From: Arenicellales bacterium
GTDB lineage: Bacteria; Pseudomonadota; Gammaproteobacteria; Arenicellales; JAHEKD01
Direction of reading: 5' to 3'
NCBI GenBank assembly: GCA_028284225.1
Contig: JANQSD010000013.1
Span: 200,422-264,421, forward strand
DNA: 64,000 nucleotides
Positions within the stretch are counted from its first letter, which is position 1. Each line of letters starts with the position of its first letter. The translations under genes and the position numbers were made by a program. The notes beneath the pieces were generated by a model. It was not told where the DNA came from. It ran no database searches and saw nothing but the letters and a program-made list of their open reading frames with translations. This document shows, piece by piece, positions 41,927-52,511 of this stretch.

Positions 41927-42595
41927 TTATTCGTCACCGAATACACCAAATAACATTAATAGACTTTGGAACAAATTATAAATCGAAACAAATAGTGTTA
42001 CCGTCGCTAAAACATAATTAGTTTCCCCACCGTGAATAATCTCGCTGGTTTGATACATAATCAATCCTGACATCAACAGAACAAACATGGCAGCAATAGC
42101 CAATTGTAGAGCCGGTGATTGAAAAAAGAGATTACCTATCATCAATACAAATGCAGCCAAAATCCCAGCAAATAACATGCCACCCATAAAAGCCATGTTT
42201 TTACCCGTCACAAGGATATAAGCAGACAATCCAAAGAAAATGATGCCTGTTGTTGACATTGCAGCAACGACAATTTGATGGCCGTTTGGTATGGCAGTAA
42301 TATAATGACTGATAATCGGCCCAATAGTAAGGCCCATAAATCCGGTCAAAGCAAAAACAAAGAGAATACCTAGACCTGAATTCTGAAATTTATGAGTCAA
42401 AAACAATAATCCATAAAAACCAACTAATGTAATAATCAAACCAGGATGGGGCAATCCCAAACTCATTGATACAAAAGCAACTGCTGCACTAAACAATAAA
42501 GTCAAAGCAAGCAATATATATGTGTTCTTTAGCACTTTGTTTACAGAAATGGCACGGGTGCCGGTCTGTGAAACATAAGTATGTTCGTTAGCCAT
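41927..42595 (-). CDS. Bax inhibitor-1/YccA family membrane protein
   Basis: 'LKNTYILLALTLLFSAAVAFVSM...' and 7-TM pattern, C-terminal 'FVSIYNLFQSLLMLFGVFGDE'. Confidence 0.93.
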   Translation of the reverse strand: MANEHTYVSQTGTRAISVNKVLKNTYILLALTLLFSAAVAFVSMSLGLPHPGLIITLVGFYGLLFLTHKFQNSGLGILFVFALTGFMGLTIGPIISHYITAIPNGHQIVVAAMSTTGIIFFGLSAYILVTGKNMAFMGGMLFAGILAAFVLMIGNLFFQSPALQLAIAAMFVLLMSGLIMYQTSEIIHGGETNYVLATVTLFVSIYNLFQSLLMLFGVFGDE

Positions 42596-42715
42596 TAATA
42601 ACCTCCAATAGATAAACGATATTTAAGCATATTCTAACACTTCAAACTGAAAATTCATTAAATGAAGCACTGGAAAATATACTTTTTATCGCTACAATAT
42701 CAGGCTCGCTCCACC

Positions 42716-42806
42716 GGAGAGTTGGCAGAGCGGTTGAATGCGGCGGTCTTGAAAACCGTTGAGGGTTAGTAGCCCTCCGGGGGTTCGAATCCCTCACTCT
42801 CCGCCA
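42716..42806 (+). tRNA. tRNA-Ser (anticodon TGA)
   Basis: GGAGAGT acceptor, long variable arm, anticodon loop TTGAAAA, GGTTCGAATCC, encoded CCA. Confidence 0.95.
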
Positions 42807-42860
42807 TATACTGTTTAACCTGGGATTTTCAATCCCGGTGAGGTTAAAATATCGCCCATC

Positions 42861-43697
42861 ATGAAATGTTCAACATTGATCTCAGCGATTGAATTAAATC
42901 AAATCATAGATGCCTCAAATGTGCGAGTATTTGATTGTCGGTTTAATTTAATGAAACCGGAATGGGGTTTTCAGCAATTCGAAAAAGCCCATATACCTAA
43001 CAGTCAGTACGCCGATCTTAATCAGCAACTGGCAGGCCCTGTGACTGCTAACACGGGCAGGCACCCATTACCTGACAGAACAGTTTTTCAAGATCAGTTG
43101 CGCGAATGGGGTATAGATAAAAACTCCCAAGTCGTTGTTTATGATGATGCTTCTGGTGCCATTGCGGCAAGATTATGGTGGATGTGCATTTGGGCTGGGA
43201 TTGAAAACACCGCTGTATTGGATGGTGGTATCCAGGCATGGATGGATTCTGGCTTCACAGTTACGGAAAAAACCATTAAATTTGATAGAACGGATTATAT
43301 CGCTGACTATGACGATCGCCTTTGGATGTCAACTGAAGACATAGCAGCCCAAATCAAAACATCAACGATTACATTAACGGATGCCAGGACAAATGCGCGT
43401 TATCGGGGCGAACAGGAGCCTATCGATCCAATTGCCGGGCATATACCCACAGCGATAAATTTACCCTTTAATAAAAATCTGAATGAAAATGGTCACTTTC
43501 ACGAACAGGCTGACTTAAAACTTTTACATGAGAAACCATCTTCAACAAAGCGGGTTGTGAGCATGTGCGGCTCAGGGGTGACTGCCTGTCATAATATACT
43601 GGCCAGATGCCATGCAGGGCTAAACATGGGCAAGCTCTATGTCGGCTCATGGAGTGAGTGGATTACCGATTCTAATTGCCAGATCGAAAAGGATTAA
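42861..43697 (+). CDS. sseA: 3-mercaptopyruvate sulfurtransferase/rhodanese
   Basis: 'VRVFDCRFNL...FEKAHIPNSQYADLNQQLAGPVTANTGRHPLP', catalytic CGSGVTA. Confidence 0.92.
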   Translation: MKCSTLISAIELNQIIDASNVRVFDCRFNLMKPEWGFQQFEKAHIPNSQYADLNQQLAGPVTANTGRHPLPDRTVFQDQLREWGIDKNSQVVVYDDASGAIAARLWWMCIWAGIENTAVLDGGIQAWMDSGFTVTEKTIKFDRTDYIADYDDRLWMSTEDIAAQIKTSTITLTDARTNARYRGEQEPIDPIAGHIPTAINLPFNKNLNENGHFHEQADLKLLHEKPSSTKRVVSMCGSGVTACHNILARCHAGLNMGKLYVGSWSEWITDSNCQIEKD

Positions 43698-43833
43698 TCA
43701 TTCTAAGTTATTGATTAATCTGACCTGGAGGTCGATGTGATCACTAAACTGCAAATTGTTGAAATAAACCGCTATAATTGCCACCCTCAAGAGAAGACGA
43801 TATCCAAATTCAGACAAGTCAAGAGGACACACA

Positions 43834-45003
43834 ATGAATATCCATGAATACCAGGGTAAGGAACTGCTACGTGAATATAGTGTTCCTACCCCCAAAGGAA
43901 TAGCCTGTTTTTCAGTAGATGAAGCTGTTGCAGCCGCCGAGAATCTAGGCGGAGATATGTGGGTGGTAAAAGCCCAAATTCACGCAGGCGGGCGTGGCAA
44001 AGGTGGCGGAGTAAAAGTGGCCAAATCTATTGATGAAGTGCGCTCCCTATCCGAAGAAATTCTGGGCATGACCCTGATAACACATCAGACCGGCCCGGAA
44101 GGTAAAGAAGTCAAACGCTTATTAATTGAAGAAGGCGCTGATATAAAAGACGAACTTTATATCGGTTTGGTAATAGATCGAGCCAAGCAACGTGTTGTGA
44201 TGATGGCCAGCTCTGAGGGTGGCATGGATATTGAGGAAGTAGCCGCTAATACGCCTGAGAAAATTCACAAAGTGACGGTTGACCCAACTCAGGGCTTATC
44301 ACTTGATGATGCTAAAACACTTGCAACTAATATAGGCATACCTGAAGGATCAGTAAACCAGGGCGCTGAATTACTTGTCAATCTATACAATGTGTTTTGG
44401 GAAAAAGACGCATCACTGGCCGAAATTAATCCACTGATCGTGACCGGCGATGACCGAGTCGTTGCCCTGGATGCAAAGTTTAACTTTGACAGTAATGCAC
44501 TATTTCGTCATCCCGACATCATGGAATATCGTGATCTTGATGAAGAAGACCCAGCTGAAATAGAAGCCTCAGAACACGGCCTGAGCTACATCTCTCTGGA
44601 CGGTACCATAGGTTGTCTAGTTAACGGTGCCGGCCTGGCCATGGCCACCATGGATATCATTAAACTTTACGGTGGAGAACCTGCCAACTTCCTTGATGTC
44701 GGTGGCGGAGCAACGGAAGAACAGGTCACGGCTGCATTCAAAATCATGTTACGTAACCCTAATATCAAGGCGATCCTGGTTAACATCTTTGGTGGTATTA
44801 TGCGCTGTGATGTTATCGCTGAGGGGCTGGTTGCTGCTGCAAAAGAGATCAACTTATCGGTACCGTTAATCGTCAGGCTGGAAGGAACAAATGTTGAAAA
44901 GGGTAAGCGGATTTTAGCCGAGTCAGGCCTTGAAATTGAATCAGCCGGAACCATGGCCGAAGCCGCTGAAGAAGTCGTTAATGCAGCCAAAGGAGGTGAG
45001 TAA
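43834..45003 (+). CDS. sucC: succinyl-CoA synthetase beta subunit
   Basis: '[22 protein letters not shown]'; ATP-grasp; '[15 protein letters not shown]'. Confidence 0.98.
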   Translation: MNIHEYQGKELLREYSVPTPKGIACFSVDEAVAAAENLGGDMWVVKAQIHAGGRGKGGGVKVAKSIDEVRSLSEEILGMTLITHQTGPEGKEVKRLLIEEGADIKDELYIGLVIDRAKQRVVMMASSEGGMDIEEVAANTPEKIHKVTVDPTQGLSLDDAKTLATNIGIPEGSVNQGAELLVNLYNVFWEKDASLAEINPLIVTGDDRVVALDAKFNFDSNALFRHPDIMEYRDLDEEDPAEIEASEHGLSYISLDGTIGCLVNGAGLAMATMDIIKLYGGEPANFLDVGGGATEEQVTAAFKIMLRNPNIKAILVNIFGGIMRCDVIAEGLVAAAKEINLSVPLIVRLEGTNVEKGKRILAESGLEIESAGTMAEAAEEVVNAAKGGE

Positions 45004-45881
45004 TGTCGATTCTAATTGATAAAAATACGCGGGTCATGACCCAGGGTATGACCGGTAAAACAGGCATGTTTCACACCAAAAATTGTATTGAATATGCGTT
45101 GGGTAAAGACTGTTTTGTTGCCGGTGTCACACCCGGCAAGGGCGGTCAGGTTTATGAAGATATACCTGTATTTGACACAGTTGCTGAAGCCAAACAACAA
45201 ACTGGTGCCAATGTATCAGTGATTTATGTTCCTCCTCCCTATGCGGCGGCGGCAATTGACGAAGCGGTAGAGGCTGATCTTGATCTGGTTATTTGTATCA
45301 CCGAGGGCGTACCTGTTAAAGACATGGTGATGACACGTTACAAAATGCAGGGTAAGAAAACGCTGCTTGTGGGCCCGAATTGTCCCGGTGTCATTACACC
45401 TGACGAAATCAAAATCGGTATTATGCCAGGCTATATTCATAAAAAAGGCGCGATAGGTGTAGTATCACGTTCCGGCACATTGACCTATGAAGTTGTCGAT
45501 CAGTTAACTAAACTCGGACTGGGGCAATCAACTTGCGTGGGTATCGGTGGCGATCCAGTAAATGGTTTTAAGCATATCGATGTGCTGAAAAAATTTAATG
45601 AGGATCCGTTGACTGAAGCTGTCGTTATGTGCGGAGAGATAGGCGGAACTGATGAAGAGGAATGTGCACGCTGGGTAAAAGATAATATGACCAAACCTGT
45701 GGTCGGGTTCATTGCCGGCATTACTGCACCACCAGGCAAACGAATGGGGCATGCCGGGGCGATTATTTCCGGAGGCAAAGGTACCGCCACAGAAAAAATC
45801 AGTGTCATGGAAGAAAGTGGTATTCGAGTCACCCGCAATCCTGCAGAGATAGGCGCTTTAATGAAAAAAGCCCTTAAATAA
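45003..45881 (+). CDS. sucD: succinyl-CoA synthetase alpha subunit
   Basis: '[25 protein letters not shown]'; '[14 protein letters not shown]'. Confidence 0.98.
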   Translation: MSILIDKNTRVMTQGMTGKTGMFHTKNCIEYALGKDCFVAGVTPGKGGQVYEDIPVFDTVAEAKQQTGANVSVIYVPPPYAAAAIDEAVEADLDLVICITEGVPVKDMVMTRYKMQGKKTLLVGPNCPGVITPDEIKIGIMPGYIHKKGAIGVVSRSGTLTYEVVDQLTKLGLGQSTCVGIGGDPVNGFKHIDVLKKFNEDPLTEAVVMCGEIGGTDEEECARWVKDNMTKPVVGFIAGITAPPGKRMGHAGAIISGGKGTATEKISVMEESGIRVTRNPAEIGALMKKALK

Positions 45882-45895
45882 ATACTACTGAAAAG

Positions 45896-47644
45896 TTGAT
45901 CAAAAAAAAACAGATTGCTCAGCGCAAAGCGCTGAGCAATTTTAGCGCACCTTCTTTAAATCCGCTGCTTAATCAAATTTATGCAAATCGAGGCATAAAA
46001 TCTCTTACTGAACTCGAGTACAGCCTCAAAAACCTGCCACGACCCGACTTATTAACCGGTATGAACGAAGCTTGCGAGCTTTTATATGAGGCCGCACTCG
46101 CTGAAGCCAATATATTAATTGTTGGAGACTATGACGCTGACGGTGCTACCAGTACTGCTTTAACTAAACTCGTCCTGCAGGACTTTGGTTTTATTCATGT
46201 GGCCTATTTTATTCCAGACAGAATGACCTTTGGTTATGGTCTGAGTACACAAGTTGTTGAAACTATTCAAGCCTTTCAACCCGATGTGATTATTACGGTC
46301 GATAACGGTATTAGTAGCTTTGAAGGCGTTAAATTGGCACAAGATTATGGAATCAGCGTCATCATCACGGATCATCATTTGCCTGCTGACGAACAGCCTC
46401 AAGCAGATGCAATTATTAATCCAAATCTGGCAAACGATCAGTTCCCGGCGAAGTCTCTGGCTGGCGTAGGGGTAGCTTTCTATTTAATGCTGGGTTTGAG
46501 AACTTATTTACGGCAGCAAAACTGGTTTGCAGAGCGCGACTTATCAGAACCATCGATGGCAGATTACCTGGACTTGGTTGCTTTGGGCACCATAGCTGAC
46601 GTTGTTCCATTTGATTATGTGAATCGATTATTGGTTTACCAGGGGTTACAGCGAATCAAGCAAGGCCACTGCAAAGTTGGAATCAAAGCATTACTGGAAT
46701 CTTCAAATTGTGAGCTTAGCCATGTCACCAGCGAAGATATTGCGTTTAAAATAGCCCCCAAAATTAATGCTGCAGGACGACTGGATGATATGTCAATTGG
46801 TGTCGAATGCTTATTGAGCCAGGATCATCAATCCGCCCAGGCATATACAGAAAGACTGATTCAAATTAATGAACAAAGAAAAACCGAACAAGAATCCGGC
46901 AATCAACAAGCCTTAGAATTGATTAGTGACCAAGTCAAAAATTTTGATACAAAAAATAAGTATAGCCTTTGCCTATACAATCAAGACTGGCATCCTGGCA
47001 TTATCGGTCTAATCGCGTCCAGAGTTAAAGATAGTTTCAACCTACCGACAGTGATTTTTGCCACCGATAACGATATGTTAAGAGGTTCGGCTCGCTCAAT
47101 ATCCGCCGTTCACATTCGTGACGTTATTGCTGCTATCGATCTAAAAAATCCAGGCTTGGTTGAAAAATTCGGCGGTCATGCTATGGCAGCAGGTTTGACA
47201 ATCAAACAAGAAGATTTTGACGTTTTCCAATCCGACTTTGAACAAGCGATGCAGCAACAATTGAGCGGAAAAAATTTAACCGCAAAAATGCTTTCTGATG
47301 GTTCACTGCTTGATACTCATTTTGAATTAGATCTGGCAGAATTAATCCAAAATGCCGGGCCTTGGGGAACGAGTTTTGACAAACCAAAATTTGATAATCA
47401 CTTCGACGTAATTAAATGCGAACCGATAGGTCAACAAGGACAGCATTTACGTTTTAAGCTTAAGTTAACTAATCCGGATTCAAAAATTATTAACGCTGTA
47501 GCATTCAACGTTGATCGATATACCAATTTACCTGAATCAAAACCAGCTACCATTCACGCATTATACGAACTAGGTATAAATCGATACAATAATTCACAGA
47601 ATCTGCAGATAATTATTGATTATTATGAGGTAAACTCCCCTTGA
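45896..47644 (+). CDS. recJ: single-stranded-DNA-specific exonuclease RecJ
   Basis: 'ILIVGDYDADGATSTAL', 'VIITDHHLP'; TTG start; N-terminus resembles other RecJ N-termini. Confidence 0.95.
   Translation: MIKKKQIAQRKALSNFSAPSLNPLLNQIYANRGIKSLTELEYSLKNLPRPDLLTGMNEACELLYEAALAEANILIVGDYDADGATSTALTKLVLQDFGFIHVAYFIPDRMTFGYGLSTQVVETIQAFQPDVIITVDNGISSFEGVKLAQDYGISVIITDHHLPADEQPQADAIINPNLANDQFPAKSLAGVGVAFYLMLGLRTYLRQQNWFAERDLSEPSMADYLDLVALGTIADVVPFDYVNRLLVYQGLQRIKQGHCKVGIKALLESSNCELSHVTSEDIAFKIAPKINAAGRLDDMSIGVECLLSQDHQSAQAYTERLIQINEQRKTEQESGNQQALELISDQVKNFDTKNKYSLCLYNQDWHPGIIGLIASRVKDSFNLPTVIFATDNDMLRGSARSISAVHIRDVIAAIDLKNPGLVEKFGGHAMAAGLTIKQEDFDVFQSDFEQAMQQQLSGKNLTAKMLSDGSLLDTHFELDLAELIQNAGPWGTSFDKPKFDNHFDVIKCEPIGQQGQHLRFKLKLTNPDSKIINAVAFNVDRYTNLPESKPATIHALYELGINRYNNSQNLQIIIDYYEVNSP
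45914..45943. other. perfect 12-bp hairpin inside the 5' coding region of recJ
   Basis: ATTGCTCAGCGC-AAA-GCGCTGAGCAAT-TTT, preceded by an A9 tract. Confidence 0.85.
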
Positions 47645-47670
47645 TAAGTTCATTTTGAGGATCATAAACA

Positions 47671-49044
47671 ATGAAAAAACTAAAAATAGCCATTACATGC
47701 ATAACCATCGCTATAGCACCAATCAGCCAGGCTGAATGGGGAAGCGCCAACACTAAAAATGCATTAACCGGCTCACAACTATCTCAACAATATTCAGCAT
47801 CCAGCACCCGGTTAAGCCAATCCGGACACTTGCAGACACTCTCTTATCTTCAAAATGATCATCAAGAAGTCACGGATGTACTTAACCGTGATCAAAGTTA
47901 TAAGGGACTTAAATTCACCAATAGTAGTGATTTAACTGATTCATCCTTCTTATATTTTTCAACTGAAGTTTCTCGCAACGAACAACATCTTAGCACCGTC
48001 ATTGCCAGCGGCAACTGGCGCTTTGGCGCTTCGGTAGGACAGGGTGAAAACTTTGTTAAAACCAATAATATGTTTACCGGCATTGATCCTTATTTTGTGC
48101 ATGGCGGCAGCGCTGTAAAATTTGATTATTATGGCGGTAATACCGGTTACCAATTCAACAACGGATCAACATTCTACCTCGGTTCTGCAACAGTCCAGGC
48201 AGAGCGGCTGGAAAATCGACAAGCTAACTATCTAGGTTATGCCGGGAAACATTTATCCGCTGCTTTAATGAATTTCCAACGTGGCGGCGAAACTATTGGC
48301 AAAGGCATCGAAATCGCAACTAGATTAAGAAATATTGATTTCGGTTATCGTCAGCTCAGCCGTGAAAATGGTGCTCATTCAAAAACACTTTCAATAAGCC
48401 GGGCAACATCACTAGCTAGAGCAGGGAAATTCGGTTTTGCCGTAGAGTCTGTAAATAATCCTCTGAATCGTGATGAAGATGAGTTAGCTTTTATGTTTAC
48501 TTTTTCGGGAGAATGGGGCAAACCCAGTCCGATTTTCAACCTAGATGAGGAAGAAGAGGAAACAGCATCACCCGGCATCAACAAAATGGCGGTTATCGGC
48601 GCGGCTGTGGTTGCAGGCGCGGTGATTGCTAGTTCAGGTAGTGACGATAAAGACGAATTTGTTATTGTACAGGGCGCTGATAATGCGGCCTTTCAAGTCT
48701 TAAATCGTATCAATCCTGAATCGGTAAGGTTGAATCGTGAGCATGGCGGCTGGATTTACCGTAATCCTAATGGAACATTTGGCGCCACGGAACCTAAACT
48801 CGGCAATGTTGCCAGTATTAACCTTGGTGATGTCGAAATCCCTAATGGAACCCGACGTGCAGCTTCGTACCATACTCACGGTGGACCTGATCCCCGCTTT
48901 GATAACGAGAATTTTTCGCCTCAGGATATTCGAGCTGATAATTTTTCCGGTGTAGATGGTTATCTGGGAACTCCGGGTGGGTTTATGAAACATCATGATG
49001 TAGAAACTGGACAAATTCGTACAGTCAGGCGTATTGCTAACTAA
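47671..49044 (+). CDS. secreted/outer-membrane-like protein with C-terminal DUF4329 (JAMM-like) domain
   Basis: Signal peptide, beta-rich region, acidic linker + hydrophobic helix, then 'GGWIYRNPNGTFGATEP...ASYHTHGGPDPRFDNENFSPQDIRADNF...GYLGTPGG'. Confidence 0.7.
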   Translation: MKKLKIAITCITIAIAPISQAEWGSANTKNALTGSQLSQQYSASSTRLSQSGHLQTLSYLQNDHQEVTDVLNRDQSYKGLKFTNSSDLTDSSFLYFSTEVSRNEQHLSTVIASGNWRFGASVGQGENFVKTNNMFTGIDPYFVHGGSAVKFDYYGGNTGYQFNNGSTFYLGSATVQAERLENRQANYLGYAGKHLSAALMNFQRGGETIGKGIEIATRLRNIDFGYRQLSRENGAHSKTLSISRATSLARAGKFGFAVESVNNPLNRDEDELAFMFTFSGEWGKPSPIFNLDEEEEETASPGINKMAVIGAAVVAGAVIASSGSDDKDEFVIVQGADNAAFQVLNRINPESVRLNREHGGWIYRNPNGTFGATEPKLGNVASINLGDVEIPNGTRRAASYHTHGGPDPRFDNENFSPQDIRADNFSGVDGYLGTPGGFMKHHDVETGQIRTVRRIAN

Positions 49045-49047
49045 TTA

Positions 49048-49506
49048 ATGCGTCGATTAATTGGTTTAATAGTTTGTTATCTGAGTATCTCAGCCATGGC
49101 TCAAGATAATACGGAAACGATCAAAAAGTATGCCGAAACTCAGGTAACAAACTGTACGCTTACTGATGGCTATGTTTGTGAAAACATAACTGAGGATGAT
49201 TTTTTATCCGTCGAATCTCAAAAGCAGCTTGTGCCGGCGATTTATTTTCCAGCCTGGCAAGCAGCTCATGAGGCATTTCAAAATATAGAAGACTTAACCA
49301 TTCAGCAAAAACAATTAAAGCATTATCGAATAGGCATAACTGAATCCGATGATGCTTATATAGTTCTGTTCAGCGCTTTATTGTTGCCACAAAAAATTGT
49401 GGATAATATTCCTCAAGGTATTACCAATATAACTTACGGCCAAACGACCAAATTCTGGGTTGATAAGGACTCTTTACAGGTTACAAAATACCTTTTTTAC
49501 CGTTAA
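49048..49506 (+). CDS. small secreted protein of unknown function (possible partner of 47671..49044)
   Basis: 152 aa with signal peptide, 3 nt after the upstream stop. Confidence 0.55.
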   Translation: MRRLIGLIVCYLSISAMAQDNTETIKKYAETQVTNCTLTDGYVCENITEDDFLSVESQKQLVPAIYFPAWQAAHEAFQNIEDLTIQQKQLKHYRIGITESDDAYIVLFSALLLPQKIVDNIPQGITNITYGQTTKFWVDKDSLQVTKYLFYR

Positions 49507-49584
49507 CTATAGCTAACGCTTGAATAGCTTGAGAAGGTAAAATAACCATCATGTTGATGGAGATTACATCGCTCAGGCCAGTCA

Positions 49585-51354
49585 ATGTCTGATTCAAACC
49601 ACTCCGGCGCTTATATTTATAAGCGCTTGTTAAGTTATGTGGGCCGCTATAAAGGGGTTTTTGCAGCCGCAATTGCCGGCATGATTACTACAGCATTAGC
49701 AGATGCTGGGTTTGTTTCAATGCTAAAACCGATTATGGATGAAGGCTTGGTGGCTCGCAGCCCATATATGGCTAAATGGTTACCTATATTTTTGATTGGG
49801 ATATTCCTGATCCGTGGTCTGGGTGTATTTATGGACACTTACGGCATGACCTGGGTGGCACGCAAAACCATATTCGACATGCGTCAAGACATGTTCGAAA
49901 AAGTGATCCATTTGCCAGTGCGTTTTTATGACCATAACTCTTCCGCCTCCCTGGTTTCAAAGCTGGTTTATGATGTCGAACAGGTAGCGGCTGCCAGCAC
50001 GTCGGTCATCAGGGTTCTGGTAAAAGACAGCCTGACGGTTATTGCTTTGTTGTGCTGGATGGCCTATTTGAATTTCAAGCTCACTCTGGTGCTGCTGGTT
50101 CTTTTGCCGATTGTAGCGTTAATTGTAAAAACGGCGAGCAAACGCTTTCGCAAAAATTCGCATGAAATTCAGCGCAGCATTAAGGATATTGCCAATACCT
50201 CTAAAGAAGCTTTTCAGGGCCACAAAATAGTCAAGACCTATGGTGGTGAAAGCTATGAAACCCAGCGTTTTAGAGTAGCGAATGACGACAATCGGCAACA
50301 AGCCATGAAAAAAGCGGTCATTTCAGCGATCAACCTTTCCTTAATTCTGGTTGTTGTCGGTCTGGCCGTGGCGATTATTATTAAGCTGGCCATTGATCCT
50401 GATAACCCTCAATTATTAAGTGCCGGTGGTTTTGTTTCTTATCTGGGTGCGATTTTGATGATGATGTCACCCGTCAAACGTCTGGCCAAAGTTAATGAGA
50501 CTTTGCAGGCTGGTATCGCCGGAGCCGATAGTATTTTCAGCACTATAGATGAAACTATCGAAACACAGTCCGGCACCGAATCTTTCACTCGAGCCAAAGG
50601 AAAAATCAACTTCCAAAATGTTTCGTTTCAATACGCCGATAATGAACAAACTAAGGTTCTGAGTGATATTAACTTCGATATTCAGCCAGGACAATCCATT
50701 GCACTGGTGGGCGCATCCGGTAGCGGTAAATCAACCATTGTGTCCTTATTACTGCGCTTTTACGAATTAAAAGAAGGTGAAATCAAACTCGATGACACGT
50801 CGATTAAAAACATCAAACTTAAGGAGCTTCGCTCTAATTTTTCCATCGTCACCCAGGATGCTATTCTGTTCGACGACACATTACGAAATAACATCACTTA
50901 TGCCAGTGATCAACAAAATGATGAAAACAGATTGAGACAAGTCTGTGATGCAGCACATGTCACAGAATTTCTGGATAAATTGCCAAACGGGCTTGATACA
51001 TTAATCGGCGAACGCGGAACCCGTTTATCCGGTGGTCAACGTCAGCGAATTGCTATTGCCAGGGCATTTTATAAAAATGCGCCTATTTTGATTCTTGATG
51101 AGGCCACATCGGCTCTGGACACGCATTCGGAACGATTGGTTCAACAGGCCACACAAGCCTTAAAACAGGGTAGAACGACCATCGTCATTGCCCACCGGCT
51201 TTCTACTATTGAAAATGCAGACTGTATTCATGTGATGGACAAGGGCAGGATTGTAGAAAGCGGAACTAACCAGGAATTAATCGATAAAAAAGGTTACTAT
51301 GCCCGTTTATGGCAAGCGCAACAATTGGGCAACCCCGAACTTATTAATCTATAG
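49585..51354 (+). CDS. msbA: lipid A export ABC transporter MsbA
   Basis: TM+NBD fusion, [24 protein letters not shown]; followed by lpxK. Confidence 0.95.
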   Translation: MSDSNHSGAYIYKRLLSYVGRYKGVFAAAIAGMITTALADAGFVSMLKPIMDEGLVARSPYMAKWLPIFLIGIFLIRGLGVFMDTYGMTWVARKTIFDMRQDMFEKVIHLPVRFYDHNSSASLVSKLVYDVEQVAAASTSVIRVLVKDSLTVIALLCWMAYLNFKLTLVLLVLLPIVALIVKTASKRFRKNSHEIQRSIKDIANTSKEAFQGHKIVKTYGGESYETQRFRVANDDNRQQAMKKAVISAINLSLILVVVGLAVAIIIKLAIDPDNPQLLSAGGFVSYLGAILMMMSPVKRLAKVNETLQAGIAGADSIFSTIDETIETQSGTESFTRAKGKINFQNVSFQYADNEQTKVLSDINFDIQPGQSIALVGASGSGKSTIVSLLLRFYELKEGEIKLDDTSIKNIKLKELRSNFSIVTQDAILFDDTLRNNITYASDQQNDENRLRQVCDAAHVTEFLDKLPNGLDTLIGERGTRLSGGQRQRIAIARAFYKNAPILILDEATSALDTHSERLVQQATQALKQGRTTIVIAHRLSTIENADCIHVMDKGRIVESGTNQELIDKKGYYARLWQAQQLGNPELINL

Positions 51355-51368
51355 GGGCATTCTCCTTA

Positions 51369-52388
51369 ATGCGTGATTATCTTGCCACCCATCTCCCGCA
51401 AATTTGGCAGGATAAAACACATCCTGTCAGTAAATTACTTTTCCCACTAAGCTTAATCTACGGTTTAGCGATTTCTATACGTCAAAAACTGTACAGCACA
51501 GGCATATTTAAACGTTCATCCGTCAGCGTGCCTGTGATTGTGGTTGGTAATATCACCGTTGGAGGCACTGGTAAAACACCTTTGGTCATATGGCTGGCTA
51601 ACTATTTACAGCAACGCAACTGGAATGTTGGAATCATCAGCCGGGGCTATGGCGGTAGTTCACCGCAGTGGCCGGTTGATGTGACCTTGTTAGAAAAACC
51701 GGAAATAGTCGGTGATGAAGCTGTATTACTTAGGCATAAATTAGATCAGCCACTTGCTGTTTCGCCTAATCGGCTCGATTCAGCACAATTGTTAATCGAT
51801 AAATACAATATCGATATCATCATTAGTGATGACGGTTTACAGCATCTGGCATTAAAACGGGATTTGGAAATCATTGTCATCGATGCAGATCGTAAATTCG
51901 GCAATGGCCGTTTACTACCCAGCGGGCCATTACGACAAACGTCCGAATCTACCTCGCAGGACGCAATAAAAATTTACAGCGGCAATAAAAACCTGGATCA
52001 GTTCGAATTCAATATGCAATTCAAACCCACCCGATTTTGTAAGGTAAACGCTGCGGATCAATCACAGCAGATTGATTATTTTGAAAACATGGATGTAAAT
52101 GCCGTTGCAGGAATAGGGAATCCGGAAAAATTCTTTAATACACTCAAATCGCTAAACATCAAGGCAAATACCAAAGTTTTTCCCGACCATCATGTTTTTC
52201 AATCCGGTGACCTTATTTTTAACGACAATAAGCCCATTCTTATGACTGAAAAGGATGCAGTAAAATGCAGGGAATTTACTTTACCGAATGCCTGGTACCT
52301 GGAAATCGAAGCCCAACCCAATCAAACATTCATTAACAAATTACAACGATCCTTAGCTGAAATTACCGACCATGAGACCTCAGCATAA
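51369..52388 (+). CDS. lpxK: tetraacyldisaccharide 4'-kinase
   Basis: 'VPVIVVGNITVGGTGKTPLVIWLA'; 'ISRGYGG'; 'IISDDGLQHLALKRDLEI'. Confidence 0.97.
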   Translation: MRDYLATHLPQIWQDKTHPVSKLLFPLSLIYGLAISIRQKLYSTGIFKRSSVSVPVIVVGNITVGGTGKTPLVIWLANYLQQRNWNVGIISRGYGGSSPQWPVDVTLLEKPEIVGDEAVLLRHKLDQPLAVSPNRLDSAQLLIDKYNIDIIISDDGLQHLALKRDLEIIVIDADRKFGNGRLLPSGPLRQTSESTSQDAIKIYSGNKNLDQFEFNMQFKPTRFCKVNAADQSQQIDYFENMDVNAVAGIGNPEKFFNTLKSLNIKANTKVFPDHHVFQSGDLIFNDNKPILMTEKDAVKCREFTLPNAWYLEIEAQPNQTFINKLQRSLAEITDHETSA

Positions 52389-52510
52389 CGTCATGAACGC
52401 AGAAAAGACGAGGCAAAAATGAACGAAAAAGCGCAGTTTATTGGAATAAATGAACATTTTGAGCGACATTAACGACGTATTTTCAAGTGTGAGTTATACT
52501 GAGGTCTCAT
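52372..52510. repeat. palindromic element with terminal inverted repeats (copy 3)
   Basis: ATGAGACCTCAGCATAAC (52372-52389) versus reverse complement of 52493-52510 ATGAGACCTCAGTATAAC: 17/18; core homologous to reverse complement of 8278-8421. Confidence 0.88.
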
Positions 52511-52511
52511 C

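Noticed and set aside
43745-43833. sigma70-like promoter before sucC (TATAAT near 43773)
   Set aside because: A good -10 is present but no convincing -35 at proper spacing, so it was not listed as a feature.
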